Shown here in pieces: positions 1 to 7,513 of a stretch of DNA of 24,329 bases. The DNA is from a virus. The notes under the pieces are model-generated. The model did not search any database. It had not been told where the DNA came from and was given only the letters and a program-made list of their open reading frames with translations. Position 1 is the stretch's first letter. The number at the start of each line of letters is the position of its first letter. A program made the position numbers and the translations under genes. The DNA lies in the IMG/VR virus record IMGVR_UViG_3300047551_000060, positions 1-24,329 of that record; one strand, written 5' to 3'.

Positions 1-198
1 ATCTTCGCACTTCTGCAGCGTCCAGACCGTACCTGGCTGGATCTCAGGCCCAGTAGATCCGTAGCCTATCGTCCAAGGATGGCCTCGCGTTCCAGGATCG
101 GGATAGGAGGTTACGTTTCCATCAGGCAGAAGCTTAGCTAGCCCTTCAAAGGGCTTGATGAGTACATCTTTTGCTAGCAGTTTTGCCTCTTCATTCAC
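1..198 (-). CDS. GH24 lysozyme (endolysin), 5' part only, cut by window edge
   Basis: N-terminal 66 residues of a phage endolysin that would cleave the glycan strands of peptidoglycan at the end of infection. Visible are KPFEGL with the likely catalytic Glu at residue 18, then YPDPGT (residues 32-37) and PWTIGYGSTGP (residues 41-51), the T4/lambda-type GH24 active-site signature. The frame stays open to base 1, so the C-terminal part is outside the window. The start is GTG at 196-198: an in-frame TAA lies two codons upstream, and no ATG in this frame could replace it. The GTG overlaps the TGA of the HNH gene (GTGA), with only a weak purine-rich SD, so translation is probably coupled. No N-terminal signal-anchor is seen, so it should depend on a holin for export. 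Confidence 0.88.
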   Translation of the reverse strand, partial: MNEEAKLLAKDVLIKPFEGLAKLLPDGNVTSYPDPGTRGHPWTIGYGSTGPEIQPGTVWTLQKCED

Positions 199-677
199 GA
201 CTTACGGTTCTCTTCTGTTGCTAATTGCTTGCGTTTTTGCCACCAGATTTTGATGGATTCAGATTGTTTTTTCACCGACTCTTCAGATCGTGTTTTTCCA
301 AGCCAGTGGCGTGATGATCTGCCTTTTTTAGCCTTGTCTTGCATATTATCTGCATCAGTCCCAAGAAACAGATGGTTTGGATTAACGCACTTGCGATTGT
401 CACACTTATGCAAAATCAATAGCCCAGATGGTATTGATCCGTTGGTAAGCTCCCATGACATGCGATGTGCGTTTACAGGGGTTTTTGAATTTAGTGCAAA
501 TTGCCCGTATCCTGTTTGCGTAAATACAGACCACTGCCATTCCCAACATCCGCTCTCCACGCGACTTACCTTAGACCAAAACCGACATGCTATTGAACAC
601 TGTTTTTCTCTGCCCCCATTTTTTCTTTCAAACAGTTTGCCGCAGTGACTGCAATTGATTGGAATTTTTTTGCTCAT
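195..677 (-). CDS. HNH endonuclease with zinc-finger and NUMOD3-like motif
   Basis: 160-aa free-standing homing-type endonuclease. Residues 9-31 hold a C-x2-C ... C-x3-C set (C9, C12, C27, C31) that should bind zinc. Residues about 68-115 are a typical HNH_3 core: AHRMSWELTNG, LILHKCDN, then CVNPNHLFLGT, with H90, N99 and H102 in the catalytic beta-beta-alpha-metal region. Residues about 126-142 (LGKTRSEESVKKQSESI) resemble the NUMOD3 DNA-binding motif of group I intron and phage homing nucleases. Expected role: nick or cut a cognate intron-less or gene-less phage site and spread by repair. Its ATG overlaps the stop of the 3-TM gene (ATGA) and its TGA overlaps the GTG of the lysozyme. No intron boundary is visible around it. 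Confidence 0.88.
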   Translation of the reverse strand: MSKKIPINCSHCGKLFERKNGGREKQCSIACRFWSKVSRVESGCWEWQWSVFTQTGYGQFALNSKTPVNAHRMSWELTNGSIPSGLLILHKCDNRKCVNPNHLFLGTDADNMQDKAKKGRSSRHWLGKTRSEESVKKQSESIKIWWQKRKQLATEENRKS

Positions 678-1159
678 GATTTTTGATACTTCTCTATCGG
701 CCGACCGATAAAATAGAAACTCACCACCATCATAAACAAACTAAAATCGTTTTCATTCCAGTTGGACGTTAAAACTTCGTGCCACGGTGCATCCGATAAG
801 AACGCCAAATAGATTGCACAAACCTTAACGGCAGCATACATACCGAAAAGACACCATGTAATGCCTGGGCGAACCAGTGCCGAGATTGCAGATACGAACC
901 ATCCGGCTGATTTTGCTGTTTCTGATTGCTCACGAAATGCCTCTTTGATTGCGTCTAATTGAGTAATACTATAGTCAACGTATTTTTCTTCTACGCGAAA
1001 CTCACCGCGCATCTTCTCTAAATCGGTCTGGAGCCTAAACATATTCAACTCATGAGCGCGTTCATTCCCTTTATCTAGGAATTTCAGCACTTCCGGTGCG
1101 AGCCTGAATAAGCCACCGAAGATGGAACCTAATAAGCCGCCAGATAGTAAGTCAAACAT
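674..1159 (-). CDS. Putative holin of the 3-TM (GTA-type) family
   Basis: 161 aa. The N-terminus is a glycine-rich amphipathic stretch (GGLLGSIFGGLFRL), followed by a charged helical middle (KGNERAHELNMFRLQ, residues about 30-80). The C-terminal part has two hydrophobic spans (about 86-120, containing VRPGITW, and about 138-152, ending FIGRPIEKYQ). This order matches the phage/gene-transfer-agent family called 'holin of 3 TMs', known to be linked to release of particles. Start ATG has GAGG five bases upstream. It lies 10 nt after the metallophosphoesterase gene and overlaps the HNH gene by 4 nt, in the lysis region. An alternative is a virion membrane or internal protein: family membership is good, but the holin role is inferred from family and position. 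Confidence 0.68.
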   Translation of the reverse strand: MFDLLSGGLLGSIFGGLFRLAPEVLKFLDKGNERAHELNMFRLQTDLEKMRGEFRVEEKYVDYSITQLDAIKEAFREQSETAKSAGWFVSAISALVRPGITWCLFGMYAAVKVCAIYLAFLSDAPWHEVLTSNWNENDFSLFMMVVSFYFIGRPIEKYQKS

Positions 1160-1169
1160 AAAGCCTCAC

Positions 1170-2126
1170 TTAAACAACAGCACCGCGAAAATAAGCATGA
1201 CCTTCGACAACCTCGCACAGCTCAGGCGGCAGCAGGCTTCCATCTTCATCGAAATGCAAGACCGCTAACCCCGAGCACCACGGCACTGGGTTGTCTTCTA
1301 AATAGTGAAATGCCTCGGATAGTGGATCAGCAAGCATCCCAGTCGATATACCCCAGCGCCTGCCAGTGTAATCTGTCCAGCCTTTGATCTCCAGCAAATG
1401 CGTATGACCCGAGCATGTTGACAAACCGCTTTTCAAGACGTTGTTATAAGAACTGTGAATGCCTGAGTGTTGCAATCTGTGTTTAATCATGCAAACGTCA
1501 TTGACCAGGAGCGACCAGCTCTCGGACCATTCAGGAATGTGATCGCTTAGTCGTGTGCCGCCAATGTCCCGGTATTCAGGCACCAGTCCAGCAAGACGCT
1601 TGTCGAATCGAATATCATGGTTTCCAACAGTGCGATGCAGAATCGTTCCAAGACCCTTGCAGGCTTTTACGATCTGATCCATGTGCCACTGCACAGCCTC
1701 TAATTCTTGTTTCAAACTTGGCTTGTTTTGCCAACCCTGCTCAGGCCCGTACCGAGATATAAGAGCACCATCAAGGATGTCGCCATTGGCAACGATCATG
1801 CTAGGTTTTAATTTTTTGATTAGTTTTAACATCGCAGTAAACGCAACGCTTGGCTCACCAGGCATGAAATGTGCGTCAGAAAAAACAAGTACGCAGCCCG
1901 TGATGTTTGCAATCGAACGAACTTTGTTTTCTGTGTGCTGGATCTTGATAACACCACGCTGATCGTTGGTGGTATTTAACGGGATATTGCGCTTAGCTTC
2001 AATGCGCCTGCGTCTATCGTGAACCCAGCGGAGGGCCATTCCAAGCTCTTCTGAAACAAGACTTGCACTACCAAGACGCCGCCAGACCGCTATAAACTCG
2101 TCGTCTGTACACTTTGCCTGAGGCAT
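1170..2126 (-). CDS. Calcineurin-like metallophosphoesterase with N-terminal HTH-like segment
   Basis: 318 aa. Metal-binding motifs appear in canonical order: D84-x-H86 (SDAHFMPG), GD116 (ANGDILDG), GNHD (residues 168-171), H216 (IKHR) and GHTH (240-243). This is a complete two-metal phosphoesterase centre. Residues about 7-47 look like a helix-turn-helix (SLVSEELGMALRWVHDRRR), so it may bind nucleic acid. Substrate is unknown; family members are nucleases, phosphatases or cyclic-nucleotide phosphodiesterases. Start ATG has GGAGCG five bases upstream and a possible promoter further up. It sits between two holin-like genes, an odd place for an enzyme of this kind. No signal peptide, so it should act in the cytoplasm. 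Confidence 0.9.
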   Translation of the reverse strand: MPQAKCTDDEFIAVWRRLGSASLVSEELGMALRWVHDRRRRIEAKRNIPLNTTNDQRGVIKIQHTENKVRSIANITGCVLVFSDAHFMPGEPSVAFTAMLKLIKKLKPSMIVANGDILDGALISRYGPEQGWQNKPSLKQELEAVQWHMDQIVKACKGLGTILHRTVGNHDIRFDKRLAGLVPEYRDIGGTRLSDHIPEWSESWSLLVNDVCMIKHRLQHSGIHSSYNNVLKSGLSTCSGHTHLLEIKGWTDYTGRRWGISTGMLADPLSEAFHYLEDNPVPWCSGLAVLHFDEDGSLLPPELCEVVEGHAYFRGAVV

Positions 2127-2155
2127 GATCGCTCCAAAAAATTGAAGACAGATGG

Positions 2156-2183
2156 CTTATATCACAGCCGCGATCAAGATCAA
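2156..2183 (-). promoter_or_regulatory. Possible sigma70-like promoter before the metallophosphoesterase
   Basis: In the largest gap of the window (2127-2213), read on the minus strand, TTGATC (2183-2178) is followed after 16 nt by TATAAG (2161-2156). These match the -35 consensus at 4 of 6 and the -10 consensus at 5 of 6 positions. Transcription would begin about 20-25 nt before the ATG at 2126. It may give separate expression of the metallophosphoesterase/3-TM/HNH/lysozyme group. A chance match is possible. Confidence 0.35.
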
Positions 2184-2213
2184 AGTGTTCTGCGCAATTC
2201 CTCTGAAAATTGT

Positions 2214-2429
2214 TTAACTTTCTTCAGAGGCCTTGTCTTTTCGTTCTTTTATTGCGTGATACCACTTCCAGATTAGCCATCCGGATTGCAATACAACATA
2301 GAGCAATGTTGCAATCGCAACCCATTCGTTCAGAGTCAAGCCGCCAATGGTCACCGCCGTTGTGATCGCAATAGGCGGGGCTGCTTTTGCGGCCTCGCTG
2401 AGTACATCAGATTTTTGTGCAGGTGACAT
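2214..2429 (-). CDS. Small phage holin
   Basis: 71 aa. Hydrophilic N-terminus (MSPAQKSDVLSEAAKA), a first hydrophobic segment (PPIAITTAVTIGG, residues 18-30), then a strong membrane helix (LNEWVAIATLLYVVLQSGWL, 33-52) ending in WKWYHAIKERKDK. The string PP..VT..G.TLNEWV..ATLLYVVLQ..WL.WKWY is typical of a widespread small holin family of podoviruses. It would make the membrane lesion that lets the lysozyme reach peptidoglycan. Start ATG has no clear SD. The 44-nt leader carries a 9-bp direct repeat. It follows the last ejection protein gene and opens the lysis region. Short charged C-terminus as in class II/III holins. Confidence 0.82.
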   Translation of the reverse strand: MSPAQKSDVLSEAAKAAPPIAITTAVTIGGLTLNEWVAIATLLYVVLQSGWLIWKWYHAIKERKDKASEES

Positions 2430-2473
2430 GACGGTTTTATGTGTGAATGATGACGGTTATTTATCGTAAGGTT

Positions 2474-4852
2474 TTATTCAGACAACGCCCTTTCGGTTTG
2501 CAATGCGCTGATAATAAATTGTAGTCGTCCATCTAAAGTTCTTGGTAATCCTACAGCTTTTGAATAAGCATCAAATGCTCGGCTGCGAGCAAGCAATTGT
2601 GCACCAAGATCGTTTTGGCCTTGAGCCACAGCACGAATGGATCGCAAAAAGTCTGGGCTGCTCAATAGATCGTCAGCCGCCTTTTGCATGTTTGTTTTGT
2701 TTTTTGTCAACGCAGATGCCACGGCGACAGACAATCCAGCGCCAGGAACTCCCATAGCCCTTGCTCCCATTTCTAAGCCAGTTGCAATTGCCCCTTTTTG
2801 CGCTGTTTGTAGAATGGTGCTCATCAGCGACTCTGCGCTAAAAAGTTGATCTTGTATCGCCTGAATGCGACCGGTTGTAATTCTTTCCCTTGTTGCAGAT
2901 GAAATGCCTTTTGAAACCTTGTACAAATCTGCAAGTTGCGTTCTTGTTGCGCTTGGAAGGTTAGTCATAAGCGCGTTAAACGCTGGCTTGTTTTCCATCA
3001 AACCTTCATAAAATCTAGCGTAGCCGCCGAAATCTACTGCGCCGTCTCCAGCGGCCTTGCCAAATGCTGTTCGCAAACCAGAAGCAACAACCTCTTGGCG
3101 CATGTCTGATGGGACGATTTTAAGAAGACCAATAAGTTGCTTTTCATCGCCCTTTGCTAGCGCGTTAATCGAACCATCTAATAGCGGAACCATCGAGCGA
3201 TGAAGATTTTTTCCAAACAACGCAATCATGTCGTCTTGCACAGCAATTCTTTGCTTTACCGCTGCATTTGCCGCTTCTAAAGCATTACGAACTCCGAACT
3301 GACCAGCAACAACTTTTTGATCTTCAGACAAAGCCTTGTATAGCTGCTTTACATCACCCTGAGACGCATCACGGAACGGGCCTTTGCCACGTAATGATTC
3401 GCCAATATCTTTGCGCAACTGATCGAGCAACCCATAGGTTGGCAACTTATCAACTTCTTGGCCATCAACCTTTACTTTTCGTGGCGATAACTTAGCAAGC
3501 AAATCCTTTTCAATAGGGCTTAAATTTTCTCGACCACCAAGATTTATACTTTTTTGCTGAAGATAGTCTAATAAGTTTGTCGCGTTAATTTCAGTCGTTA
3601 GTGGAATTGATGGGTTAATAGTATTTGTAAACAAATCATCAGATTTCTGCGCTAGGCGATCAACCTCTGCTTGTAATTTCGTCTCTATTTTTTGGCCTAA
3701 TGATGCGTAGTCTCTTGAGCCTCCAGCTTGATCGATAATTTCGTTGATTTTTTTACTTGAGTCTGCCAAACCCTGAATTTCTTGCGCACGGAGCTGCGAA
3801 CCTGGAATTGACTTTACTGCTTGAGATAATTCTCTAAAAGGCTGGCTTGTCGTAATGTGATCTGGTTGTAAAAAATCTAAAATGCCAAGTCGTGATGCGG
3901 CTTCTTGCGTTGCAAGATCTGGCCTTGCTTCGCTTGCTAAAATCTGTTGCGCTCTTGTTTGCCTTCCAGGAACTATTGATGGCGTAGCAGCTCTGCGTGC
4001 CGCTTCGGCCAATTCCTGTGCGCTCGCAGGCGGTGTTGGCGCTGCGGCTTGCGGCGGTCTTGCGCCTAATGGTTCAGCCATTCCAGCGCCTAATGGCTGT
4101 CCAGCGCCTGGTACGGTTGGCTCTACACGAGGTCTTGCGGCAGGCTGCGCGAACATACCCTTGCCTGCCTCGCGCATTGCACTAATGCCTCTTGAAATGG
4201 CTTGTCCAGCGCCTCCGGTTGCGCCAGCTAGCAGCGTTTCGCCAACATCAAATTCGCCACCAGCCATTTGTTGCGTTGCTTCAATACCTGCCTGTGTTCC
4301 AGCACCAGCTAATGTAGCCCCAGTTACGGTTGCAGCTCTACCCGCTGGAGTAAATGCAGCAAGACCGCCAAGAACTCTTGGAATGTCGCCCATCGTAACG
4401 CCAGGAGGGATTACATAGTCACGGCCATTGATTGATGACCGCATAATGTAATTTCCACTGTCGTCTTGAAACACCTCTGTATTCGGAAAGTTTGTTTTTA
4501 CAACGCGAGTAATTTCTTTTGGCCCTGCCAGCATTGTTCCAAGACCAGTTAAAGCCGATTGGAATGTAAATGAATTTAATTCCGGCATTGTCGTCCACTC
4601 GGGCAATGTTCTTGTTGCCTCTGTCTGCCTTAGCTCTCCCGTGAATGGATCTCTAATTTGTTGCAGTAATGATGGTTCCTGTTGTATTGGAGCCGGTTGT
4701 ATTAGAGCCTGTTGCATTGGAGCTGCTTGCGCCGGTTGGTTTTGAGCGCGTATTTCTGCAACACGAGCTTTTAATTCAGGCGAATCAGGCGGCACATCGT
4801 CTGGAATGTTATCTATAGTGATGCCATCTTTAGTGGTGATCGAATAAGCCAT
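2474..4852 (-). CDS. Large ejection / DNA transfer protein (P22 gp16 position)
   Basis: 792 aa. The N-terminus YSITTKDGITIDNIPDDVPP resembles the short domain that begins many podovirus DNA-injection proteins. Residues about 38-62 are a Q/P-rich stretch with pentapeptide repeats; about 160-290 is rich in A, G and P; the rest (about 300-790) is mainly helical with charged segments, and about 680-720 (GLEMGARAMGVPGAGLSVAV) is hydrophobic and might contact a membrane. Third of three consecutive genes (271, 472, 792 aa) directly before the lysis region, matching P22 gp7-gp20-gp16 (229, 471, 609 aa) in order. Such proteins are packed in the virion and leave with the DNA to cross the cell envelope. 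One base separates it from the previous stop. Role inferred mostly from position and composition. Confidence 0.62.
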   Translation of the reverse strand: MAYSITTKDGITIDNIPDDVPPDSPELKARVAEIRAQNQPAQAAPMQQALIQPAPIQQEPSLLQQIRDPFTGELRQTEATRTLPEWTTMPELNSFTFQSALTGLGTMLAGPKEITRVVKTNFPNTEVFQDDSGNYIMRSSINGRDYVIPPGVTMGDIPRVLGGLAAFTPAGRAATVTGATLAGAGTQAGIEATQQMAGGEFDVGETLLAGATGGAGQAISRGISAMREAGKGMFAQPAARPRVEPTVPGAGQPLGAGMAEPLGARPPQAAAPTPPASAQELAEAARRAATPSIVPGRQTRAQQILASEARPDLATQEAASRLGILDFLQPDHITTSQPFRELSQAVKSIPGSQLRAQEIQGLADSSKKINEIIDQAGGSRDYASLGQKIETKLQAEVDRLAQKSDDLFTNTINPSIPLTTEINATNLLDYLQQKSINLGGRENLSPIEKDLLAKLSPRKVKVDGQEVDKLPTYGLLDQLRKDIGESLRGKGPFRDASQGDVKQLYKALSEDQKVVAGQFGVRNALEAANAAVKQRIAVQDDMIALFGKNLHRSMVPLLDGSINALAKGDEKQLIGLLKIVPSDMRQEVVASGLRTAFGKAAGDGAVDFGGYARFYEGLMENKPAFNALMTNLPSATRTQLADLYKVSKGISSATRERITTGRIQAIQDQLFSAESLMSTILQTAQKGAIATGLEMGARAMGVPGAGLSVAVASALTKNKTNMQKAADDLLSSPDFLRSIRAVAQGQNDLGAQLLARSRAFDAYSKAVGLPRTLDGRLQFIISALQTERALSE
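4680..4724. repeat. Three imperfect 15-bp tandem repeats in the ejection protein gene
   Basis: Units at 4680-4694, 4695-4709 and 4710-4724, differing from each other at two to four bases. On the minus strand they encode a five-residue period (APMQQ, ALIQP, APIQQ) near residues 45-58 of the 792-aa protein. The unit is a multiple of three, so copy-number change would keep the frame. Confidence 0.8.
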
Positions 4853-4853
4853 C

Positions 4854-6272
4854 TTAATAATCCACTCTTATGTTTCGCTGTGGCATTGTTGGCTGCGATC
4901 CGGCTGCTGGCTGCGTTGCTTGTGGTCTATATGGCTTTGGTGCTCCACCAATTAAAGCCTTAATATCATCATCAAACAATGACCCAAGCGAATTATCATA
5001 GGTGGCAATTGCTTCAAGAGAATATTGATTTTTTCTCAACAAATCTCTTGCTCTATCACCAAGTTTTCTTTGTCGTTCTGCAAATTTTCCAGCATATTTT
5101 GCAAGTAGTTTTCGACCATTCTCTGTTTGGCTTAACTGCGGGAATGCATCCAAAAATGCTCGCATTTCAAAATCAGTAGTTGATCCAGATCCAGGTGCTC
5201 GTAACTGTGTTGCGCCTCTTGTTTGCAAGGATTTGGCCAAAGTGTCAGCAGTTACAGTATCGCTTTCTATACCTAAATTTGATTTCAAAGTTGTGCTTAA
5301 TTGAACTAATTTCCCACCGCCTTTGCCGCGCAGCAATTGTTCAATAGCGCTAGCATCTCTTGCAAAATTAGATGCAACATTTGCGTTTCCAACAAGACTA
5401 GCAACTTGGTCTTCATCTATTTTTAATAGGGCTTTTTCTGGCTCTGGTAATTTTACGCCAGCGCTTGCTGTAGCCGTAGCCATTGGTCCTATATTTTGAA
5501 CTTTTATTTCGCCTGTTTCTTTGTTTTGTTGCACCACGGCTTTAGTAGGGTCAACAGAAATTCCTAATTCTTTTTGTTGAGCAGGATTAAGAATTTCGTA
5601 CCCTGCTTTTGGAGCAACAACTTGAACCGGCTTGTTATCTGGGCCAACACCCCACACACCCTTAACATCAGGGCCAAGCATTGTTTTTGTTTCTTCCGTG
5701 GAAAGAATTCTAAATGCTTGTTTCCCAGCATTTAATAACTCCTTGCTTAGGTCTGGAAATCCAGCTTGATTTGCTAGCAATGCTGTGCTTGCAATAACAG
5801 CATTGGGGCTAAGTCCTGCAAGTTTTCGCATGTCTCGCAATGCTGTAGCATCTTGGCCAGAATTTTCAGTAGCCTCAATTAAACGATCAATCTCAGACAT
5901 GGCGACTTCTTGATTGCCACTGCGTAATGCGCTAGCAATTGGAAGCGCAGATATAAGCTGTTGCCTTACTTTTTCTTTCCCAGTTCTTTCTGTCAATGCC
6001 ATTAGATTTTGGCCGACTTTTTCTGGTGTTACCAGCAATAAAGGGGCAAGCGTTTTTTCTGACGGGTCGTTCAGATATGCAGCAGATCGCTCTGCATAAA
6101 GTTGCTGCTGTTGCTGCGCCTGCTGTAAAGCCAGCGCCCTTTGCTCTTGTTGAAACTGCCGCTCTTGCTGCGCTGCTTGAATATCAGCAATCCCAGCGCC
6201 AAACTTTAAGCCGCTGATAACCGATGCAAACGGATCTAGCGGTGTTACTCCATAATCGTACGGTGCTGGCAT
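4854..6272 (-). CDS. Ejection / DNA transfer protein (P22 gp20 position)
   Basis: 472 aa, close to the 471 of P22 gp20. Start chosen at ATG 6270-6272 (MPAPYDYG), one base after the previous TAA and behind GGAGG at a spacing of 8; the frame is open further upstream but that part overlaps the previous gene out of frame. Residues about 30-60 are a glutamine-rich helix (QQERQFQQEQ, QQAQQQQQLYAER) likely to form a coiled coil. The remainder is helical and moderately charged with no enzyme motif, ending in a proline/glutamine-rich tail (YRPQATQPAAGSQP). No direct family signature is recognised. The job is inferred from its place between the gp7-like and gp16-like genes, its size and its composition. 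Confidence 0.6.
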   Translation of the reverse strand: MPAPYDYGVTPLDPFASVISGLKFGAGIADIQAAQQERQFQQEQRALALQQAQQQQQLYAERSAAYLNDPSEKTLAPLLLVTPEKVGQNLMALTERTGKEKVRQQLISALPIASALRSGNQEVAMSEIDRLIEATENSGQDATALRDMRKLAGLSPNAVIASTALLANQAGFPDLSKELLNAGKQAFRILSTEETKTMLGPDVKGVWGVGPDNKPVQVVAPKAGYEILNPAQQKELGISVDPTKAVVQQNKETGEIKVQNIGPMATATASAGVKLPEPEKALLKIDEDQVASLVGNANVASNFARDASAIEQLLRGKGGGKLVQLSTTLKSNLGIESDTVTADTLAKSLQTRGATQLRAPGSGSTTDFEMRAFLDAFPQLSQTENGRKLLAKYAGKFAERQRKLGDRARDLLRKNQYSLEAIATYDNSLGSLFDDDIKALIGGAPKPYRPQATQPAAGSQPTMPQRNIRVDY

Positions 6273-6273
6273 G

Positions 6274-7089
6274 TTATACGCCTCCAGGTGGTAAACCGAA
6301 CGGTGTTGGCATATTCCCGCCGAGATATTCTCCGCGCTCAATAATTGGCGCAGGCGGCTGCTGACCAAAGACGCTACCAAAACCAGGCACTTGCCCCGTA
6401 GCCATTTGGTAGCCCACGAACTGGCCAGGCAAATTAAATAGCCCACCAAAAGCACGACCCTGTGCAATTTCAGATCCTGCGCGAGCAGCTCCTTGCTGGC
6501 CAAGCAATCCGCTAATGCTTTCACCTAGCCCCATGCCCGATGCTGCCTGCCTCGCAGCCGCAGCCTGACCGACGCCAGTAAGATATTGCTGTACACCAAG
6601 ACCAGCACCAGCCAAGCCACCAAGCCTTCCATATTGGCTTTCAATTTCACGGGCAAGCATGGCTGGCCGAAACTGAGCAAGCGCTGCTTGTATGTTGCCG
6701 CCTCGCAAACCACCCGTGGCCGACGCCCTAGCAAGCAATGCCTCCTCGCCTTTTTGCACTTGCGCCTGAAATCCTGGGCGTCGCTCCAGCGCTGCAATAG
6801 CGGCCTGCTCTGCCTCTGGGCCTCTTAAACCAAGCAAAGCCTGCTGCTGCTCGAATGCTCGCTCTCCAGCCTGCGTAAACGGCGCAAGACCGGCCATTGC
6901 CGCCCCGCCTGCCTGCACATAAGGCGAGAGCAGTTTCGTCATCTCATCGAACTGTCTTTGCTGCTCCGCAATGCCCATTTGGGCGGCTTCAACTTGCGCC
7001 CCAGCAGCCTTGCTTGCCGCACGAGACTGCATTGCCGAACCGACAAGTTGCGATCCAGCGACAACCAGTGCTGTTGTTGGCTCAGGCAT
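6274..7089 (-). CDS. Ejection / DNA transfer protein (P22 gp7-like)
   Basis: 271 aa, A/G/Q-rich. It shows the pattern common to podovirus gp7-type proteins: an N-terminal hydrophobic/helical segment (ALVVAGSQLVGSAMQ), a Q-rich helix (QVEAAQMGIAEQQRQFDEM), LLSPYVQAGGAAMAGLAPF (about 53-71), RPGFQAQVQKGEEALLARAS (about 104-123) and GGLRGGNIQAALAQF (about 126-140), then IESQYGRLGGLAGAG. The family is carried in the capsid and ejected with DNA. Start ATG has AAGGAG eight bases upstream; it overlaps the previous gene's stop by 8 nt. P22 gp7 is 229 aa and processed at its N-terminus; I see no clear cleavage signal here. The C-terminal 60 residues are G/P/Q-rich and probably flexible. Confidence 0.7.
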   Translation of the reverse strand: MPEPTTALVVAGSQLVGSAMQSRAASKAAGAQVEAAQMGIAEQQRQFDEMTKLLSPYVQAGGAAMAGLAPFTQAGERAFEQQQALLGLRGPEAEQAAIAALERRPGFQAQVQKGEEALLARASATGGLRGGNIQAALAQFRPAMLAREIESQYGRLGGLAGAGLGVQQYLTGVGQAAAARQAASGMGLGESISGLLGQQGAARAGSEIAQGRAFGGLFNLPGQFVGYQMATGQVPGFGSVFGQQPPAPIIERGEYLGGNMPTPFGLPPGGV

Positions 7090-7513
7090 TATGAAACTCC
7101 TTGATGTAATCCTTAAACTCTTCTCCGTACAAACGCATGATTTTTTCTGAAATTTCTGTTGTCTTCAGCGAGCCGTGCGTCAGCAAAACCGCCATGAGCA
7201 CTAAATCGTAATATCCAGCTCGCCACATATAGGCTCGCTCATCTGCACGGCCCTCGCGCTCTGCCTGATCCGATGCCTGCCATTTTAATATGGCCATCGC
7301 AATAACGGGCAAGAGCATCCCAGCGTGTTGCATGAAGAACGCATTACCAGGCAGTGCAACCAGCGTATTCCAGATCAGCGCATCGAGGTCTTTACGCTCA
7401 ACTTGCTCACCGTCCGCAAAATCATCCAGCGTCTGGATAACATCGAACATCGTCATTAGCCAGTTTACCGCTGGCTCTGGCAATAAAGCTTCCAGATTTT
7501 CACGCAGTTTCAT
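7082..7513 (-). CDS. Helical protein of unknown function before the ejection genes
   Basis: 143 aa, almost entirely predicted helix. An acidic N-terminal part (FDVIQTLDDFADGEQVERKD, residues 23-42) is followed by two hydrophobic stretches (NTLVALPGNAFFMQHAGMLL and VIAMAILKW) and later YYDLVLMAVLLTHGS. It could be membrane-associated or have a greasy core. I do not recognise a named family. It overlaps the upstream gene by 14 nt and the gp7-like gene by 8 nt, with GGGAAG as SD. Its place between the needle-like gene and the gp7-like gene corresponds to P22 gene 14 (172 aa), so an assembly role for ejection proteins is possible, but no sequence likeness is visible. Confidence 0.55.
   Translation of the reverse strand: MKLRENLEALLPEPAVNWLMTMFDVIQTLDDFADGEQVERKDLDALIWNTLVALPGNAFFMQHAGMLLPVIAMAILKWQASDQAEREGRADERAYMWRAGYYDLVLMAVLLTHGSLKTTEISEKIMRLYGEEFKDYIKEFHNA

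Noticed and set aside
2127-2213. Rho-independent terminator after the holin gene
   Set aside because: No stem with a following T run could be built on the minus strand; only an imperfect AT-rich pairing around 2203-2220 was seen.
3882-4418. 178-aa plus-strand frame rich in A, P and C
   Set aside because: Shadow of the A/G/P-rich part of the gp16-like gene; composition mirrors the codons of the real gene and no SD or motif is present.
6273-6524. Upstream extension of the gp20-like frame by 84 codons
   Set aside because: It overlaps the gp7-like gene in another frame, lacks an SD, and the ATG at 6272 has GGAGG at good spacing one base after the previous stop.
6525-6797. 90-aa minus-strand frame inside the gp7-like gene
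   Set aside because: Out-of-frame shadow of a gene with clear family pattern; basic and cysteine-containing nonsense-like composition.
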